A DNA stretch of 64,000 bases from Flavobacterium sp. LC2016-01 (GTDB taxonomy: Bacteria > Bacteroidota > Bacteroidia > Flavobacteriales > Flavobacteriaceae), in NCBI RefSeq assembly GCF_009711135.1, contig NZ_WMIC01000004.1, positions 248,001-312,000 on the forward strand, read 5' to 3'. Made by a program: the position numbers and the translations under genes. Below are positions 1-8,056 of the stretch, one piece after another. A model generated the notes under the pieces. That model was not told the DNA's origin, did not search any database, and was given only the letters and a program-made list of their open reading frames with translations. Positions within the stretch are counted from its first letter, which is position 1. The number at the start of each line of letters is the position of its first letter.

Positions 1-706
1 CCACTTTTTCTTTCCAGATTGTAAGGTTTACGCCTTTTAAAATAAGATAAAGTGTAAGTCCAAATTCTGCAATAATGCACGGAAATAATAATGCAAAACT
101 AGATAATTCTGGAGCTAGGATTGAAGCAAAACTGTTTGCTAAATAACAAACACCAGCGATTGCCATTAAAACTCCCAAAACTTTTGGAAAATAACCTGAT
201 TTATAAATTAAGTATCCTTCAATCAGACACACAAATCCAAAGAAGATCAAACCAACTCCAAATCCATAACCATGCAATTTTATTGAAAGATAAGCAAGCG
301 TATGCAATTGATCTGGACTGAAAGATTTTAAATATTCGCCATCCCCTAAGAAGAATAAAGCAGCAAGAAGATTTAATTTGTTTGCTACTAAAACAGCAGT
401 CTGAATCAAATTAAAAGACAAATTGAGCAGTGCCAATTTTTTGCTTACCGGTTTGAAAAGATAATAGAGAATAATCATTACTGGAAGATCGCAAATTTGC
501 ATAATCAAATCGGCGCTGATGCCCAATCTCCATAAAAAATCAGAATGGATGATGTTGTTTGCAGTTGCAGTGGCATCTCCAGAAACGAACAATTTATTTC
601 TGACAAAAGCTTCAGCAAACAATCCGGTTAAAATAATTGCTAAATATAACAATCCGGCTATTCTCGCATAAAATTGAGGCGAAGTTTCAAAATTTTTTGG
701 TTTCAT
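1..706 (-). CDS. DUF4386-type integral membrane protein (3' end cut by window edge)
   Basis: Reading the reverse strand from an ATG at 704-706 gives an uninterrupted frame of 235 codons that runs off the window start, so the stop codon is missing. The protein begins MKPKNFETSPQFYARIAGLL and has about six hydrophobic stretches separated by short loops. The arrangement, including an early NNIIHSDFLWRLGISADL segment and a later YLIYKSGYFPKVLG segment, resembles the DUF4386 family of small membrane proteins (usual length about 230-240 residues), so only a few residues should be missing. Its function is unknown. It sits alone upstream of a palindromic terminator and shows no link to the sugar genes. 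Confidence 0.7.
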   Translation of the reverse strand, partial: MKPKNFETSPQFYARIAGLLYLAIILTGLFAEAFVRNKLFVSGDATATANNIIHSDFLWRLGISADLIMQICDLPVMIILYYLFKPVSKKLALLNLSFNLIQTAVLVANKLNLLAALFFLGDGEYLKSFSPDQLHTLAYLSIKLHGYGFGVGLIFFGFVCLIEGYLIYKSGYFPKVLGVLMAIAGVCYLANSFASILAPELSSFALLFPCIIAEFGLTLYLILKGVNLTIWKEKV

Positions 707-793
707 ATTTTGGTTGGTTTTAGATAAGACGTTTGTCTAATTAAATTGTTACCAATCAACGAAAATTAGCTGAATTATTTGATATTTAACGAG

Positions 794-826
794 AAACCCG
801 ACAGGTTTTTAAAAGCTGTCGGGTTT
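794..826. terminator. Palindromic terminator between SDR gene and DUF4386 gene
   Basis: A perfect 11-bp stem (AAACCCGACAG at 794-804 and its complement at 816-826) surrounds an 11-nt loop. The A-rich start and T-rich end let it work in either direction. It lies just past the stop codon of the minus-strand dehydrogenase, so it probably ends that transcript. Confidence 0.6.
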
Positions 827-850
827 ATTATACGTTATGATATGTTGAAA

Positions 851-1615
851 TTACAAATTCATTCCGCCAGAAGCTTCAATACGCTGTGCGTTTACCCAGC
901 GTGCATCTTCGGTACATAAAAAAGCAACGACACCGCCAATATCATCTGGCAGACCAACTCTTCCTAATGCTGTCACAGAAGCAATCTGTTGATTCATTTG
1001 CTCATTGTCACGAACAACGCCTCCTCCAAAATCAGTTTCGATTGCACCCGGCGCCACAACATTTGCTCTGATTTTTCGTGCACCCAATTCCTTTGCCTGG
1101 TATTTGGTTAGCGTTTCAATCGCGCCTTTCATAGAGGCGTAAGCAGCGTAACCAGGAAAAGAAAATCTCGCTAAACCAGTTGAAATATTTACGATTCCGC
1201 CACCGTCATTCATTACATTTAATGCTTTTTGCGTCAAGAAAAACGGACCTTTAAATTGAATATTGGTTAGCTGATCAAATTCAGCTTCGGTTGTTCCAAT
1301 GAATGAATTGTGAATTCCAATTCCTGCATTGTTTACCAAAAAATCGAATTTATCTGTTTTGAAAGTATTTTTTAAAACTTCTGAGATATTTTCAAAAAAA
1401 GCATCAAAAGTTCCTGAATCTGCGACATTCAATTGAAGTGAAGCTGCTCTTTGCCCTAAACTTTCGATTTCTTTAACTACTGAATCGGCTTCTTCTTTTT
1501 TACTGTTGTACGTGATGATTACGTCGATTCCTTTTTTAGCAATTGCGATTGCCATGTTTTTTCCTAAACCTCTGCTTCCTCCAGTAACCAGAGCTATTTT
1601 TGTATTTACTGCCAT
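851..1615 (-). CDS. SDR family NAD(P)-dependent oxidoreductase
   Basis: This 254-residue protein is a classical short-chain dehydrogenase/reductase. The cofactor-binding TGGSRGLG motif is at residues 11-18, NNAG at 95-98, the catalytic serine in VNIS near 145, and YASMK (Tyr159, Lys163) completes the active site. The later NVVAPGAIETDF segment is also typical. Family members reduce or oxidise carbonyl and hydroxyl groups; the substrate cannot be read from sequence. The gene follows a second SDR gene and an AraC regulator on the same strand, separated by an AT-rich repeat, so it may or may not share their transcript. The ATG start gives the usual short N-terminus before the glycine motif. Confidence 0.9.
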   Translation of the reverse strand: MAVNTKIALVTGGSRGLGKNMAIAIAKKGIDVIITYNSKKEEADSVVKEIESLGQRAASLQLNVADSGTFDAFFENISEVLKNTFKTDKFDFLVNNAGIGIHNSFIGTTEAEFDQLTNIQFKGPFFLTQKALNVMNDGGGIVNISTGLARFSFPGYAAYASMKGAIETLTKYQAKELGARKIRANVVAPGAIETDFGGGVVRDNEQMNQQIASVTALGRVGLPDDIGGVVAFLCTEDARWVNAQRIEASGGMNL

Positions 1616-1731
1616 GTATTTTAATTGTTAATTGTTGATTGTTAATTGTTGATTATTGATTGTGAGTTGTTAATTATGAGATTTGATTTTTTTGTCTTTT
1701 TAATTAACAATTAACCATTCACAATTCATAA
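1616..1731. repeat. AT-rich degenerate repeat with inverted ends between two SDR genes
   Basis: The whole gap is built from imperfect copies of TTAATTGTTGATTG-like units, followed after a T-rich stretch by the complementary CAATTAACAATTAACC type. The two halves could fold on each other. I see no clear promoter in it for the downstream SDR gene. Confidence 0.6.
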
Positions 1732-2454
1732 TTAATTATGCATTGCATTAAAATGATTTCTCAAATCTTCAGCACTTGCATTTAATCTTGTTTCGCTGGT
1801 TCCAAAAGTAAGTTCCTGTTTTCCATTTTTTAACTGCTCAAAAATAGATTCAATAAAACTGCTCACACTTGGATGTGCATCATGAAGTCCAACGCCGCCT
1901 AAATCAGTATTTAAGGCAGGCGGAATTATTTCGATTACTTCGATATTTTTCGCCTTTAATAAATGACGAAGTGAAAGTGTAAACGAACGGAAAAATGCCT
2001 TAGTAGCCGAGTAAACTGGGACTTTTGCAAAAGGCGAAAATGCCAGTCCAGAAGTTACATTCATTACGGTTGTCAATGATTTCAACTGAATAAATAATGA
2101 AGTTAAATGAAGTGGTGCCTCGATATTTGTTGCAAGTTCAGATTTAATACTTTCGTAGAAATCAGCATCTGTTACTGAAACCCATTTCTGAATTCCTGCG
2201 TTGTTAATCAGAACATTTAAATCAGGATGATTTTCAGAGATCCATTCATAAAGCGAAACGCGTTCTTTTTCATCTGATAAATCACAAACTTTTGTAATTA
2301 CAGATGGAAATTTTGTTTTTACTTCATTTAAAACTGATTCTCTTCGTCCGCAAATAATAACGGTATTGTTTTCCTGAATAAATCGTTCGGCAAGTCCAAG
2401 TCCGATACCGCTTGCGCCGCCAGTTATTAAAATTTTGTTGTTTGATAAATTCAT
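1732..2454 (-). CDS. SDR family oxidoreductase, DltE-like
   Basis: A 240-residue short-chain dehydrogenase with TGGASGIG at residues 11-18, NNAG at 84-87, catalytic Ser135 in NVTS and the pair Tyr148/Lys152 in YSATK. The sequence pattern (GRRESVL after the second strand, VYSATKAF, EIIPPALNTDL) is like the DltE/YdfG-type oxidoreductases, whose real substrates are mostly unknown. It is 31% or so different in design from its neighbour only in the sense that motifs match while the rest does not, so the two are not a recent duplication. A minus-7 element TACCTTTG lies 27-34 nt before the ATG, and the gene follows an AraC regulator, which could control it. Confidence 0.88.
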   Translation of the reverse strand: MNLSNNKILITGGASGIGLGLAERFIQENNTVIICGRRESVLNEVKTKFPSVITKVCDLSDEKERVSLYEWISENHPDLNVLINNAGIQKWVSVTDADFYESIKSELATNIEAPLHLTSLFIQLKSLTTVMNVTSGLAFSPFAKVPVYSATKAFFRSFTLSLRHLLKAKNIEVIEIIPPALNTDLGGVGLHDAHPSVSSFIESIFEQLKNGKQELTFGTSETRLNASAEDLRNHFNAMHN

Positions 2455-2480
2455 CTTTTCGATCTTTTAAATTGATAAGA

Positions 2481-2488
2481 CAAAGGTA
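2481..2488 (-). promoter_or_regulatory. TAnnTTTG minus-7 element for the DltE-like SDR gene
   Basis: On the minus strand this reads TACCTTTG, a full match to the TAnnTTTG minus-7 box known from Bacteroidota promoters. No TTG is present at the expected -33 distance, which fits a promoter that needs an activator. The adjacent AraC-type gene is an obvious but untested candidate. Confidence 0.5.
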
Positions 2489-2583
2489 GGAGTGAAGCAG
2501 CTCTGGGGAATTGTAAATATCAAATCGATGTTTGCGAAATTCAAATCAGAAATAGTAAATTCCAAATTCCAATTCTCATTTTA

Positions 2584-2673
2584 TGTCATCCTGAGCGAAG
2601 TCGAAGGACACGCACTGTAAAACGTTTCTGTATGTATTTAGCATGAGATCCTTCGACTTCGCTCAGGAGGACA
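2584..2673. repeat. Dispersed palindromic element (GTCATCCTGA family), copy 1
   Basis: The arms 2584-2608 and 2649-2673 are 25 nt each and complementary at 24 positions, with a 40-nt spacer. The arm starts TGTCATCCTGAGCGAAGTCG. Related palindromes occur at 57336-57439 and 61737-61927 in this window. Such elements are intergenic and probably form hairpins in RNA. Here it lies between an AraC gene and the SDR gene after it. Confidence 0.8.
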
Positions 2674-2710
2674 AGCTCTACGACAACTAATGTAAGGAAA
2701 CCTGAAACAA

Positions 2711-3634
2711 CTAACTCCTAAAAGCCAATGGCGTAAACGTAGTCTGTTTTTTAAAGAAATTGGAAAAATGCGCCAATTCTTCGAAACCTAAAGAAAAAGC
2801 AATTTCAGAAATGTTCCAATCCGTTTGTTTTAAAAGGATTTTGGCTTCATTGGTTAATCTAGAACTAATTAATTCTGTTGTAGTTTTCCCGGTGTTTTCC
2901 TTTAAAACTTTATTTAAATGATTGACATGAACAGATAATCTCGAAGCAAAATCTTTTGCCGTTCGTAGTTCTAAACGCTGATTTGGTGATTCAATTGGGA
3001 ATTGTCTTTCTAATAATTCCGCAAATAAAGAGGAAACCCGTGCTGCCGAATTATGTTTAGAATAAAGCGCTGTTATAGGCTGTAATTTTTGTCCAAAGTG
3101 AATCAGCTCTGCAACATAATTCCGAATCAAATCGTATTTATAAACATAATCCGAGTTAATTTCTTTTTGTATTTTATTGAAAATCAATTCAACTTCTGAA
3201 ACTTCTTCATCTGAAAGCTGAAAAATAGGATAACCGTCTGAGGCGAAAATAGGAAGTTCGTCAAGATCGATACCGCTTTTGCTTTTGGATAAAAATTCGC
3301 TCGTAAAAACACAAAACTGTCCTGACTGATTAGTGTCTTGTGGGAGATAATTGTATGGTATTTTTGGTGTAGCAAATAATAAACCCTGTTTTTCGATTTC
3401 GATTATTTTATCGGCATATTCAGCGCGGTTGTTCCCTTTAATCAAACTTATTTTATAATAAGCCCTGCGATCATAAGGCATAACCGATTTTCCCTGAAGG
3501 CGTTCAAGAAGCTCTTTAATGTCAAAAACATTAAAATGCCCAATTTCTTTTTTAATGTCATTTGGCAATAATGAATTTGGATCAACTGTGGAACCTTCGG
3601 TAATATCTTGATAAAATGAATCTAGAGATTTCAT
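2711..3634 (-). CDS. AraC family transcriptional regulator
   Basis: The C-terminal 100 residues carry the double helix-turn-helix of AraC regulators: a first helix pair in DFASRLSVHVNHLNKVLKE and a second in WNISEIAFSLGFEELAHFSN, followed by FKKQTTFTPLAFR. The N-terminal part has the cupin-like sensor features of this class, with YKISLIKG and KQGLLFATPKIPY strands. I place the start at the ATG at 3634, giving about 307 residues, because the longer frame begins with TTG inside a TATATTTG minus-7 box (3656-3663, minus strand). It is likely to control the SDR genes behind it, an inference from position alone. Confidence 0.88.
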   Translation of the reverse strand: MKSLDSFYQDITEGSTVDPNSLLPNDIKKEIGHFNVFDIKELLERLQGKSVMPYDRRAYYKISLIKGNNRAEYADKIIEIEKQGLLFATPKIPYNYLPQDTNQSGQFCVFTSEFLSKSKSGIDLDELPIFASDGYPIFQLSDEEVSEVELIFNKIQKEINSDYVYKYDLIRNYVAELIHFGQKLQPITALYSKHNSAARVSSLFAELLERQFPIESPNQRLELRTAKDFASRLSVHVNHLNKVLKENTGKTTTELISSRLTNEAKILLKQTDWNISEIAFSLGFEELAHFSNFFKKQTTFTPLAFRS

Positions 3635-3655
3635 ATTGTTATGAATTGTAAAATT

Positions 3656-3663
3656 CAAATATA
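3656..3663 (-). promoter_or_regulatory. Minus-7 element for the AraC gene
   Basis: Minus-strand TATATTTG matches TAnnTTTG and lies about 22 nt before the chosen ATG at 3634. It overlaps the upstream TTG codon of the longer reading frame, which argues that this longer start is not used. Confidence 0.45.
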
Positions 3664-3728
3664 CGAAAAAATGAAAGATTTGTTTTTTTTGTTTCAGGTT
3701 TCAAGTTTCAAGTTGCTGAACTTTGCGG

Positions 3729-4292
3729 TTAAAAAAGACTTCCCTGAATCAATTCTGGTTGTGGGTTATTTCCAAAGGGAAAAGTATCAATTACGAAAAA
3801 CTGCTTTTTAATTGGATCAAATTCTCGCAAAACAATTTCGCTGCATAAAAAACCAATGTCGATTGTGGTGAAAAGTTCAGAAGCTATTTTAAGATTTTCT
3901 GGAGTTAATCTTCTTCCAATAGATAAATGCGGTTCGTCGCTTTTTTTAAGTTTTAAAGATTTCAAAGTTTCATGAATTTTTTTCATGATAGGTTTAAGAT
4001 TGTTTTTGGAATCTTCGGTTGGGGCAATAAAAAAAGCACCACTGTTTTCAAAGCTTGAAAAATGATTTAAATTTACTTGAAAAGGAGTAAAAGCATCGCA
4101 GGTTTTTAGAAGTTTTTGCGTATAAATATTAAGTTGTAATTCTTCGATTGTGAATTCGCAAATTGTAATATGTGCTACTGAATTACAGCTATTAAACCAG
4201 CCAATTTTACTTTTTAGATAATCCTTCATTATTTTGATAGAATCAATTCCATTATCGGAAGGATGAATTACAACTGAATACGTTTTTTCCAT
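3729..4292 (-). CDS. 2'-5' RNA ligase family / 2H phosphoesterase protein
   Basis: The 187-residue protein has the two HxTx-type motifs of the 2H phosphoesterase superfamily: His41-Ile-Thr-Ile and His122-Leu-Ser-Ile, about 80 residues apart as expected. Members of this group include 2'-5' RNA ligases and cyclic phosphodiesterases acting on RNA or nucleotides; the substrate here is unknown. Length is typical. A TAAATTTG element at 4313-4320 on the minus strand lies right before the gene, overlapping the stop codon of the next gene upstream, so it probably has its own promoter. There is no sign of a role in sugar metabolism. Confidence 0.8.
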   Translation of the reverse strand: MEKTYSVVIHPSDNGIDSIKIMKDYLKSKIGWFNSCNSVAHITICEFTIEELQLNIYTQKLLKTCDAFTPFQVNLNHFSSFENSGAFFIAPTEDSKNNLKPIMKKIHETLKSLKLKKSDEPHLSIGRRLTPENLKIASELFTTIDIGFLCSEIVLREFDPIKKQFFVIDTFPFGNNPQPELIQGSLF

Positions 4293-4312
4293 TTTCGGGG
4301 CTTTGAATTACA

Positions 4313-4320
4313 CAAATTTA
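4313..4320 (-). promoter_or_regulatory. Minus-7 element for the 2H phosphoesterase gene
   Basis: Minus-strand TAAATTTG is a full TAnnTTTG match 21-28 nt before the ATG. It overlaps the stop codon of the upstream small gene. No clear TTG partner is visible. Confidence 0.45.
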
Positions 4321-4632
4321 AAGCTTTCCTTTTAAATACAGCCGATGCATAATTTCAGATTTTAATAAACCGCTTCCGCCTCCAAAATGCTCAATTACTT
4401 CAACTTCTGGCTGTTGTTTTAAACAGAAAGAGGTAAATTCTTTTTCAACGTGATCTTCAATGCCGGAACTTAAAAGTACAATGTCAATTTTGTTGTTTTT
4501 AAAATATTCCTGAGCTTCTTTTTCGTTGTTGAAAGCAACAGCGTTCCAGTTTTCATCAGTATTTACCAATCGAAGCAAAATGGCTAGAATTGCTTCATTT
4601 TTTCCGAGTAATAAGAATTCAAGAGTTTTCAT
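4318..4632 (-). CDS. Small receiver-like protein of unknown function
   Basis: A 104-residue acidic protein with a pattern of alternating strands and helices (EFLLLGKN, WNAVAFNNEKEAQEYF, IDIVLLSSGIED, EVEVIEHFGG) that resembles a response-regulator receiver fold. The usual phospho-acceptor aspartate after the central strand is replaced by serine (DIVLLSSG), so it is unlikely to be phosphorylated in the normal way. There is no output domain. A TAAATTTG minus-7 box at 4652-4659 (minus strand) lies just upstream. I do not recognise the family with confidence, and the fold is an inference from pattern only. Confidence 0.6.
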   Translation of the reverse strand: MKTLEFLLLGKNEAILAILLRLVNTDENWNAVAFNNEKEAQEYFKNNKIDIVLLSSGIEDHVEKEFTSFCLKQQPEVEVIEHFGGGSGLLKSEIMHRLYLKGKL

Positions 4633-4651
4633 AAAATTTCATTTTTCAAAG

Positions 4652-4659
4652 CAAATTTA
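4652..4659 (-). promoter_or_regulatory. Minus-7 element for the small receiver-like gene
   Basis: Minus-strand TAAATTTG lies 20-27 nt before the ATG at 4632 and matches TAnnTTTG fully. The -33 region has no exact TTG. Confidence 0.45.
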
Positions 4660-4874
4660 TCAGTATATAATTGATTTTGACTTAATCTAGAATAAGAAAT
4701 AATGTAAAGGGAAAGTTAAATTTTTTTTTATTGAATTTTCTTTTTTTTAATTTTTTTCTTTCTACTTGCTTGTAATCAGATAGTTATATGAATTTATAGT
4801 TGACAAATTTTAAAAACGATAAAAATATTTTGCTGCAATGTGGAAAACCGTAATGTTTTCTTTTAACAGCAAGG

Positions 4875-4946
4875 TAAATTTGTCTCATAGAAATAGAGAT
4901 TTAAGATGTTTTTGCCTTTTTTAATCATCCTTAAAATATTTCTATG
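4875..4946 (+). other. Structured intergenic element with minus-7-like box and hairpin
   Basis: A plus-strand TAAATTTG (4875-4882) is followed by a stem whose outer arms are CATAGAAATA (4886-4895) and TATTTCTATG (4937-4946), with further pairing of TTTAAGATG against CATCCTTAAA inside. No coding frame explains it. It may be the 5' part of a longer non-coding transcript ending at 5105, or a regulatory structure. Confidence 0.3.
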
Positions 4947-4996
4947 AATTATTACTAGTTTTTGGAGAAACAAGTTTTAGAAGTTTGACATATTCA

Positions 4997-5024
4997 TTGA
5001 TCGTGGGTACATTGTATAAATTTG
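4997..5024 (+). promoter_or_regulatory. Plus-strand promoter of candidate small RNA
   Basis: TTG (4997-4999), a 17-nt spacer, and TAAATTTG (5017-5024) match the Bacteroidota TTG/TAnnTTTG promoter layout. There is no plus-strand gene within 1.3 kb downstream, only a hairpin terminator at 5056-5105. Confidence 0.45.
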
Positions 5025-5030
5025 CAAGAT

Positions 5031-5105
5031 AAATACAATAAGTCAAAATTTTTACGGGTTTTTAGATTCGGTTACACGTTAGCCAATCTAAAAGCCCTTT
5101 TTTTT
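5031..5105 (+). ncRNA. Candidate small RNA of about 75 nt
   Basis: The promoter at 4997-5024 would start a transcript near 5031. This runs into a 13-bp stem (5056-5068 with 5085-5097, one G-U pair) with a 16-nt loop containing GGTTACACGTTAGC, then eight T residues. That is a typical intrinsic terminator on the plus strand, although both flanking genes are on the minus strand. No reading frame is visible. I do not recognise the RNA family. Confidence 0.4.
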
Positions 5106-5106
5106 A

Positions 5107-6039
5107 TTAATAATATCCATGACTTTTAAGCCATTCTTCGCAGTCTTTTGTCCAGTTTTTGCTTGTGTCTTTTACGCCTAAACCAAAACCGTGTCCTCCA
5201 TTTTCATATAAATGTAACTCTGATGTAACTCCGTTTTTTTTGAGCGCCAAATAATAATTGATGCTGTTTTCAGGCAAAACTGCAATATCATCTGTTGCAT
5301 GTACTAAAAAAGTTGGAGGAGTCTGAGGGGTAACTTTTTTATCATTAGAAAAAGAATCAATCAAAGTCGGTGATGGATTGTTTCCTAATAAACTGGTCTG
5401 AGATCCTTTGTGAGTAATGTCATTTTCCATTGAAATAACAGGATAAATTAAAAGTGAAAAATCAGGACGAGCACTGGTTTTTGATGCAGATTCATATGTT
5501 TTATCATCATAATGTGTGGCCAAAGTTGAAGCCAAATGACCTCCAGCCGAAAATCCGATTGTACCAATTTTATTGCTGTCGATATTCCACTTTGCAGCAT
5601 TTTCACGCACATAACGCATTGCTTCCTGAGCATCTTGCAACGGACCAATATTTTTGTTTTTCATGATGAAATCGCTTGGCAGGCGATATTTTAAAACAAA
5701 GGCTGTAATTCCTAAAGTATTCAGCCAGTTTGCCACTTTTGTTCCTTCTTTGTCCATAGAAAGATGCGAATAACCACCGCCAGGAAAAATAATTACAGCG
5801 GTCTGATTTGGTTTAACATTTTTCGGAATAAAAATGCTTAAAGTTGGAATTGTAACAAAACTTGTGCTTTGAAGAACTCCATCTTTTATGGTTTGCTTTT
5901 CGTTATAATCTGCAGAAATAATTTCATTTGGAATTTTGCTCCATAAAGGAATTGTTTGGTTTTGCGCCTGCAGTTGGTTATTGGTTAATGTAAACAAAAC
6001 GAGAACAATGAGTGATTTTGGATAAAAAATGGCTTTCAT
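5107..6039 (-). CDS. Secreted alpha/beta-hydrolase, acetyl-esterase-like
   Basis: This 310-residue protein has an N-terminal signal peptide and an alpha/beta-hydrolase fold. The oxyanion segment FPGGGY is near residues 85-90, the nucleophile Ser164 sits in GFSAGG, an acid Asp250/251 in HATDD, and the base His283 in GGHGFGLG. Proteins of this type in polysaccharide loci remove acetyl groups from plant cell-wall glycans. It is closely similar along its whole length to the N-terminal half of the fusion protein at 31353-33158 (shared YRLPSD, PLQDAQEA, GFSAGGHLASTL, LYENGGHGFGLGVK), so it is a stand-alone paralogue. It diverges from the exuT operon; no clear promoter could be read for it. Confidence 0.82.
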   Translation of the reverse strand: MKAIFYPKSLIVLVLFTLTNNQLQAQNQTIPLWSKIPNEIISADYNEKQTIKDGVLQSTSFVTIPTLSIFIPKNVKPNQTAVIIFPGGGYSHLSMDKEGTKVANWLNTLGITAFVLKYRLPSDFIMKNKNIGPLQDAQEAMRYVRENAAKWNIDSNKIGTIGFSAGGHLASTLATHYDDKTYESASKTSARPDFSLLIYPVISMENDITHKGSQTSLLGNNPSPTLIDSFSNDKKVTPQTPPTFLVHATDDIAVLPENSINYYLALKKNGVTSELHLYENGGHGFGLGVKDTSKNWTKDCEEWLKSHGYY

Positions 6040-6267
6040 TTTTTTTGATTTATAATGTAATGGTTTGATATCGTTTATAGTAAGAGAGAAATAATATAAA
6101 ATACTTGTGGATGGTTATTTATGCGTGAGGACAATTTTTGTACTTTAAACGGATGAATTTAGCACTTTGATATTTAACAAATATATTGTTTAATATGTAA
6201 TATTGTGGTATTTTTTTTATTCTATTTGTTTATTTAATTGGATAAAATAATTTTTTATATAATTTAT

Positions 6268-6297
6268 TTGGATTATAAAGATTATAAACTATATTTG
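6268..6297 (+). promoter_or_regulatory. Promoter of the hexuronate transporter/catabolic run
   Basis: TTG (6268-6270), 19-nt spacer and TATATTTG (6290-6297) form a full consensus promoter. The LacI-type operator starts at the very next base, so a bound repressor would cover the transcription start. The rest of the 6040-6414 gap is AT-rich with no other clear feature. Confidence 0.7.
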
Positions 6298-6311
6298 TGC
6301 AATCGATTACA
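6298..6311 (+). promoter_or_regulatory. LacI-type operator at exuT promoter
   Basis: TGCAATCGATTACA is a near-perfect 14-bp palindrome (one position differs from TGTAATCGATTACA). It abuts the minus-7 box. The same motif is found at 9446, 19029, 19192 and 45919. The LacI protein at 17935-18963 is the likely ligand. Confidence 0.75.
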
Positions 6312-6414
6312 TTAATTTGTTTTATTTGTATTAAATCATTGTTTTTTAGTGCTTTTAAATTCGAATTGAGAGATAAAACAAACTAACTAAAAAACATAAA
6401 TTTTTACAATAACC

Positions 6415-8010
6415 ATGAGCCAAAAAGATTCAGTTACTACCAGCCAAAGCAGCAAATCAATAGGGAAATATCGATGGAGTATTTGTGGATTGCTTTTTTT
6501 TGCAACTACAATCAATTATTTAGACCGTCAAGTTCTTTCATTGACATGGAAAGATTACATTGCTCCAGAATTCCACTGGACAAATAGTGATTACGGGGAT
6601 ATAACTGCATTGTTTTCGATATTTTATGCTGTTTCATTGTTGTTTGCTGGTCGATTCGTGGATTGGTTAGATACAAAAAAAGGGTTTCTTTGGGCAATTG
6701 GAATTTGGTCAATAGGAGCTTGTCTTCATGCTTTTTGTGGTATTGCTACTTCGGGAATAATTACGGGAGATTGGTTTGTAGGATTTCACGGGTCAAAAGA
6801 AATAATTAGCACCGTTCAGGATACTGCCTTGGTAATTAATGTAAGTGTTACTTTATTCATTTTTGCACGTTTTGTTCTGGCTGTTGGAGAAGCGGGAAAC
6901 TTTCCTGCTGCGATTAAAACTACGGCAGAATATTTTCCAAAAAAAGACAGGGCTTTTGCCACTAGTATTTTTAATGCTGGTGCAACTGTTGGGGCTTTGG
7001 CGGCGCCAGTTACGATTCCTTTTATAGCTAAAGCTTTTGGCTGGGAAATGGCTTTTATTATCATTGGAGCTTTAGGATTTATCTGGATGGGTTTCTGGAT
7101 GTTTATGTATGATAAACCAGAAAATCATAAAAATGTATCTGCTGAAGAATTGGCTTATATTCAGCAAGATGATATTGCTGAAAGTAAATTAGAAGGTTTT
7201 GTTGCAGAAACGTCTTCAAAAGTATCTTTTAAAGAATGCTTTAAATATAAACAGACATGGGCTTTTGCATTTGGCAAATTTATGACTGATGGTGTTTGGT
7301 GGTTCTTTTTATTCTGGACTCCGGCATATTTAAGTTCAGTTTACGGAATGGATTCTGCTCAGGCAGCTTGGCCGTTGTTTGTTCTTTACGCTATTACATT
7401 GTTGTCAATTATTGGAGGGTGGCTTCCGACTTATTTTGTAGAAAAAAAAGGTATGAATCCGTATGAAGGAAGAATGAGAGCGATGCTTATTTTTGCCTTT
7501 TTTCCTTTATTAGCTTTGGCTGCTCAGCCTTTAGGTTATATTAGTTATTGGGTGCCGGTTATCATTATCGGAATCGCTGGTGCGGCGCATCAATCTTGGT
7601 CGGCAAATATTTTTACTACAGTAGGAGATATGTTTCCGAAAAAAGCTATCGCAACGATTACAGGTATCGGAGGATTAGCGGGAGGAATTGGTTCAACAAT
7701 TATAAACAAAGGCTCTGGCGTATTATTTGATTTTACACAAAGAAATTGGAGTACCGTAAATGGTCAGCCATTATTGGAAAAATATCCACAACTTCAAAAT
7801 GCAGTAACAGAAAAGGCTTTTCTGGCTGAGAGGGGAGTAGGGAATTTAGAAGAGTTTTTAAAGTCACTTACAACTGCAGGACAAAATGTTGTAAACGGAA
7901 TAAATACGGGTTATATGATTATTTTTTCTATCTGTGCGGTTTGTTATTTAGCAGGCTGGCTGGTAATGAAATCATTGGTTCCAAAATATAGCCCAATTAA
8001 AGATCTTTAA
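6415..8010 (+). CDS. MFS hexuronate transporter, ExuT-like (long form)
   Basis: A 531-residue major facilitator with about 12 membrane segments, starting YRWSICGLLFFATTINYLDRQ as in ExuT and related anion:cation symporters. EAGNFPAAIKTTAEYFPKKDRA and WSANIFTTVGDMFPKK are signatures of this subfamily. It should import galacturonate or related uronates across the inner membrane. Compared with its neighbour (438 residues) it has an extra stretch near residues 105-135 and about 60 extra residues between the last membrane segments (near 440-500). It is first in the run, behind an operator-controlled promoter, and 46 bp from the second transporter. Whether the two split galacturonate and unsaturated uronates is unknown. 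Confidence 0.85.
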   Translation: MSQKDSVTTSQSSKSIGKYRWSICGLLFFATTINYLDRQVLSLTWKDYIAPEFHWTNSDYGDITALFSIFYAVSLLFAGRFVDWLDTKKGFLWAIGIWSIGACLHAFCGIATSGIITGDWFVGFHGSKEIISTVQDTALVINVSVTLFIFARFVLAVGEAGNFPAAIKTTAEYFPKKDRAFATSIFNAGATVGALAAPVTIPFIAKAFGWEMAFIIIGALGFIWMGFWMFMYDKPENHKNVSAEELAYIQQDDIAESKLEGFVAETSSKVSFKECFKYKQTWAFAFGKFMTDGVWWFFLFWTPAYLSSVYGMDSAQAAWPLFVLYAITLLSIIGGWLPTYFVEKKGMNPYEGRMRAMLIFAFFPLLALAAQPLGYISYWVPVIIIGIAGAAHQSWSANIFTTVGDMFPKKAIATITGIGGLAGGIGSTIINKGSGVLFDFTQRNWSTVNGQPLLEKYPQLQNAVTEKAFLAERGVGNLEEFLKSLTTAGQNVVNGINTGYMIIFSICAVCYLAGWLVMKSLVPKYSPIKDL

Positions 8011-8056
8011 AAAAGATTTATATTGACTAACCAACCAACTTAAACCAAAACCAACC

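Noticed and set aside
121-321. 66-residue plus-strand frame near the window start
   Set aside because: It lies antisense to the DUF4386-type gene, whose frame is open from 706 to the edge.
1616-1731. Possible CRISPR-like repeat array
   Set aside because: The units are short, AT-rich and imperfect, without spacers of constant length; it is a simple degenerate repeat.
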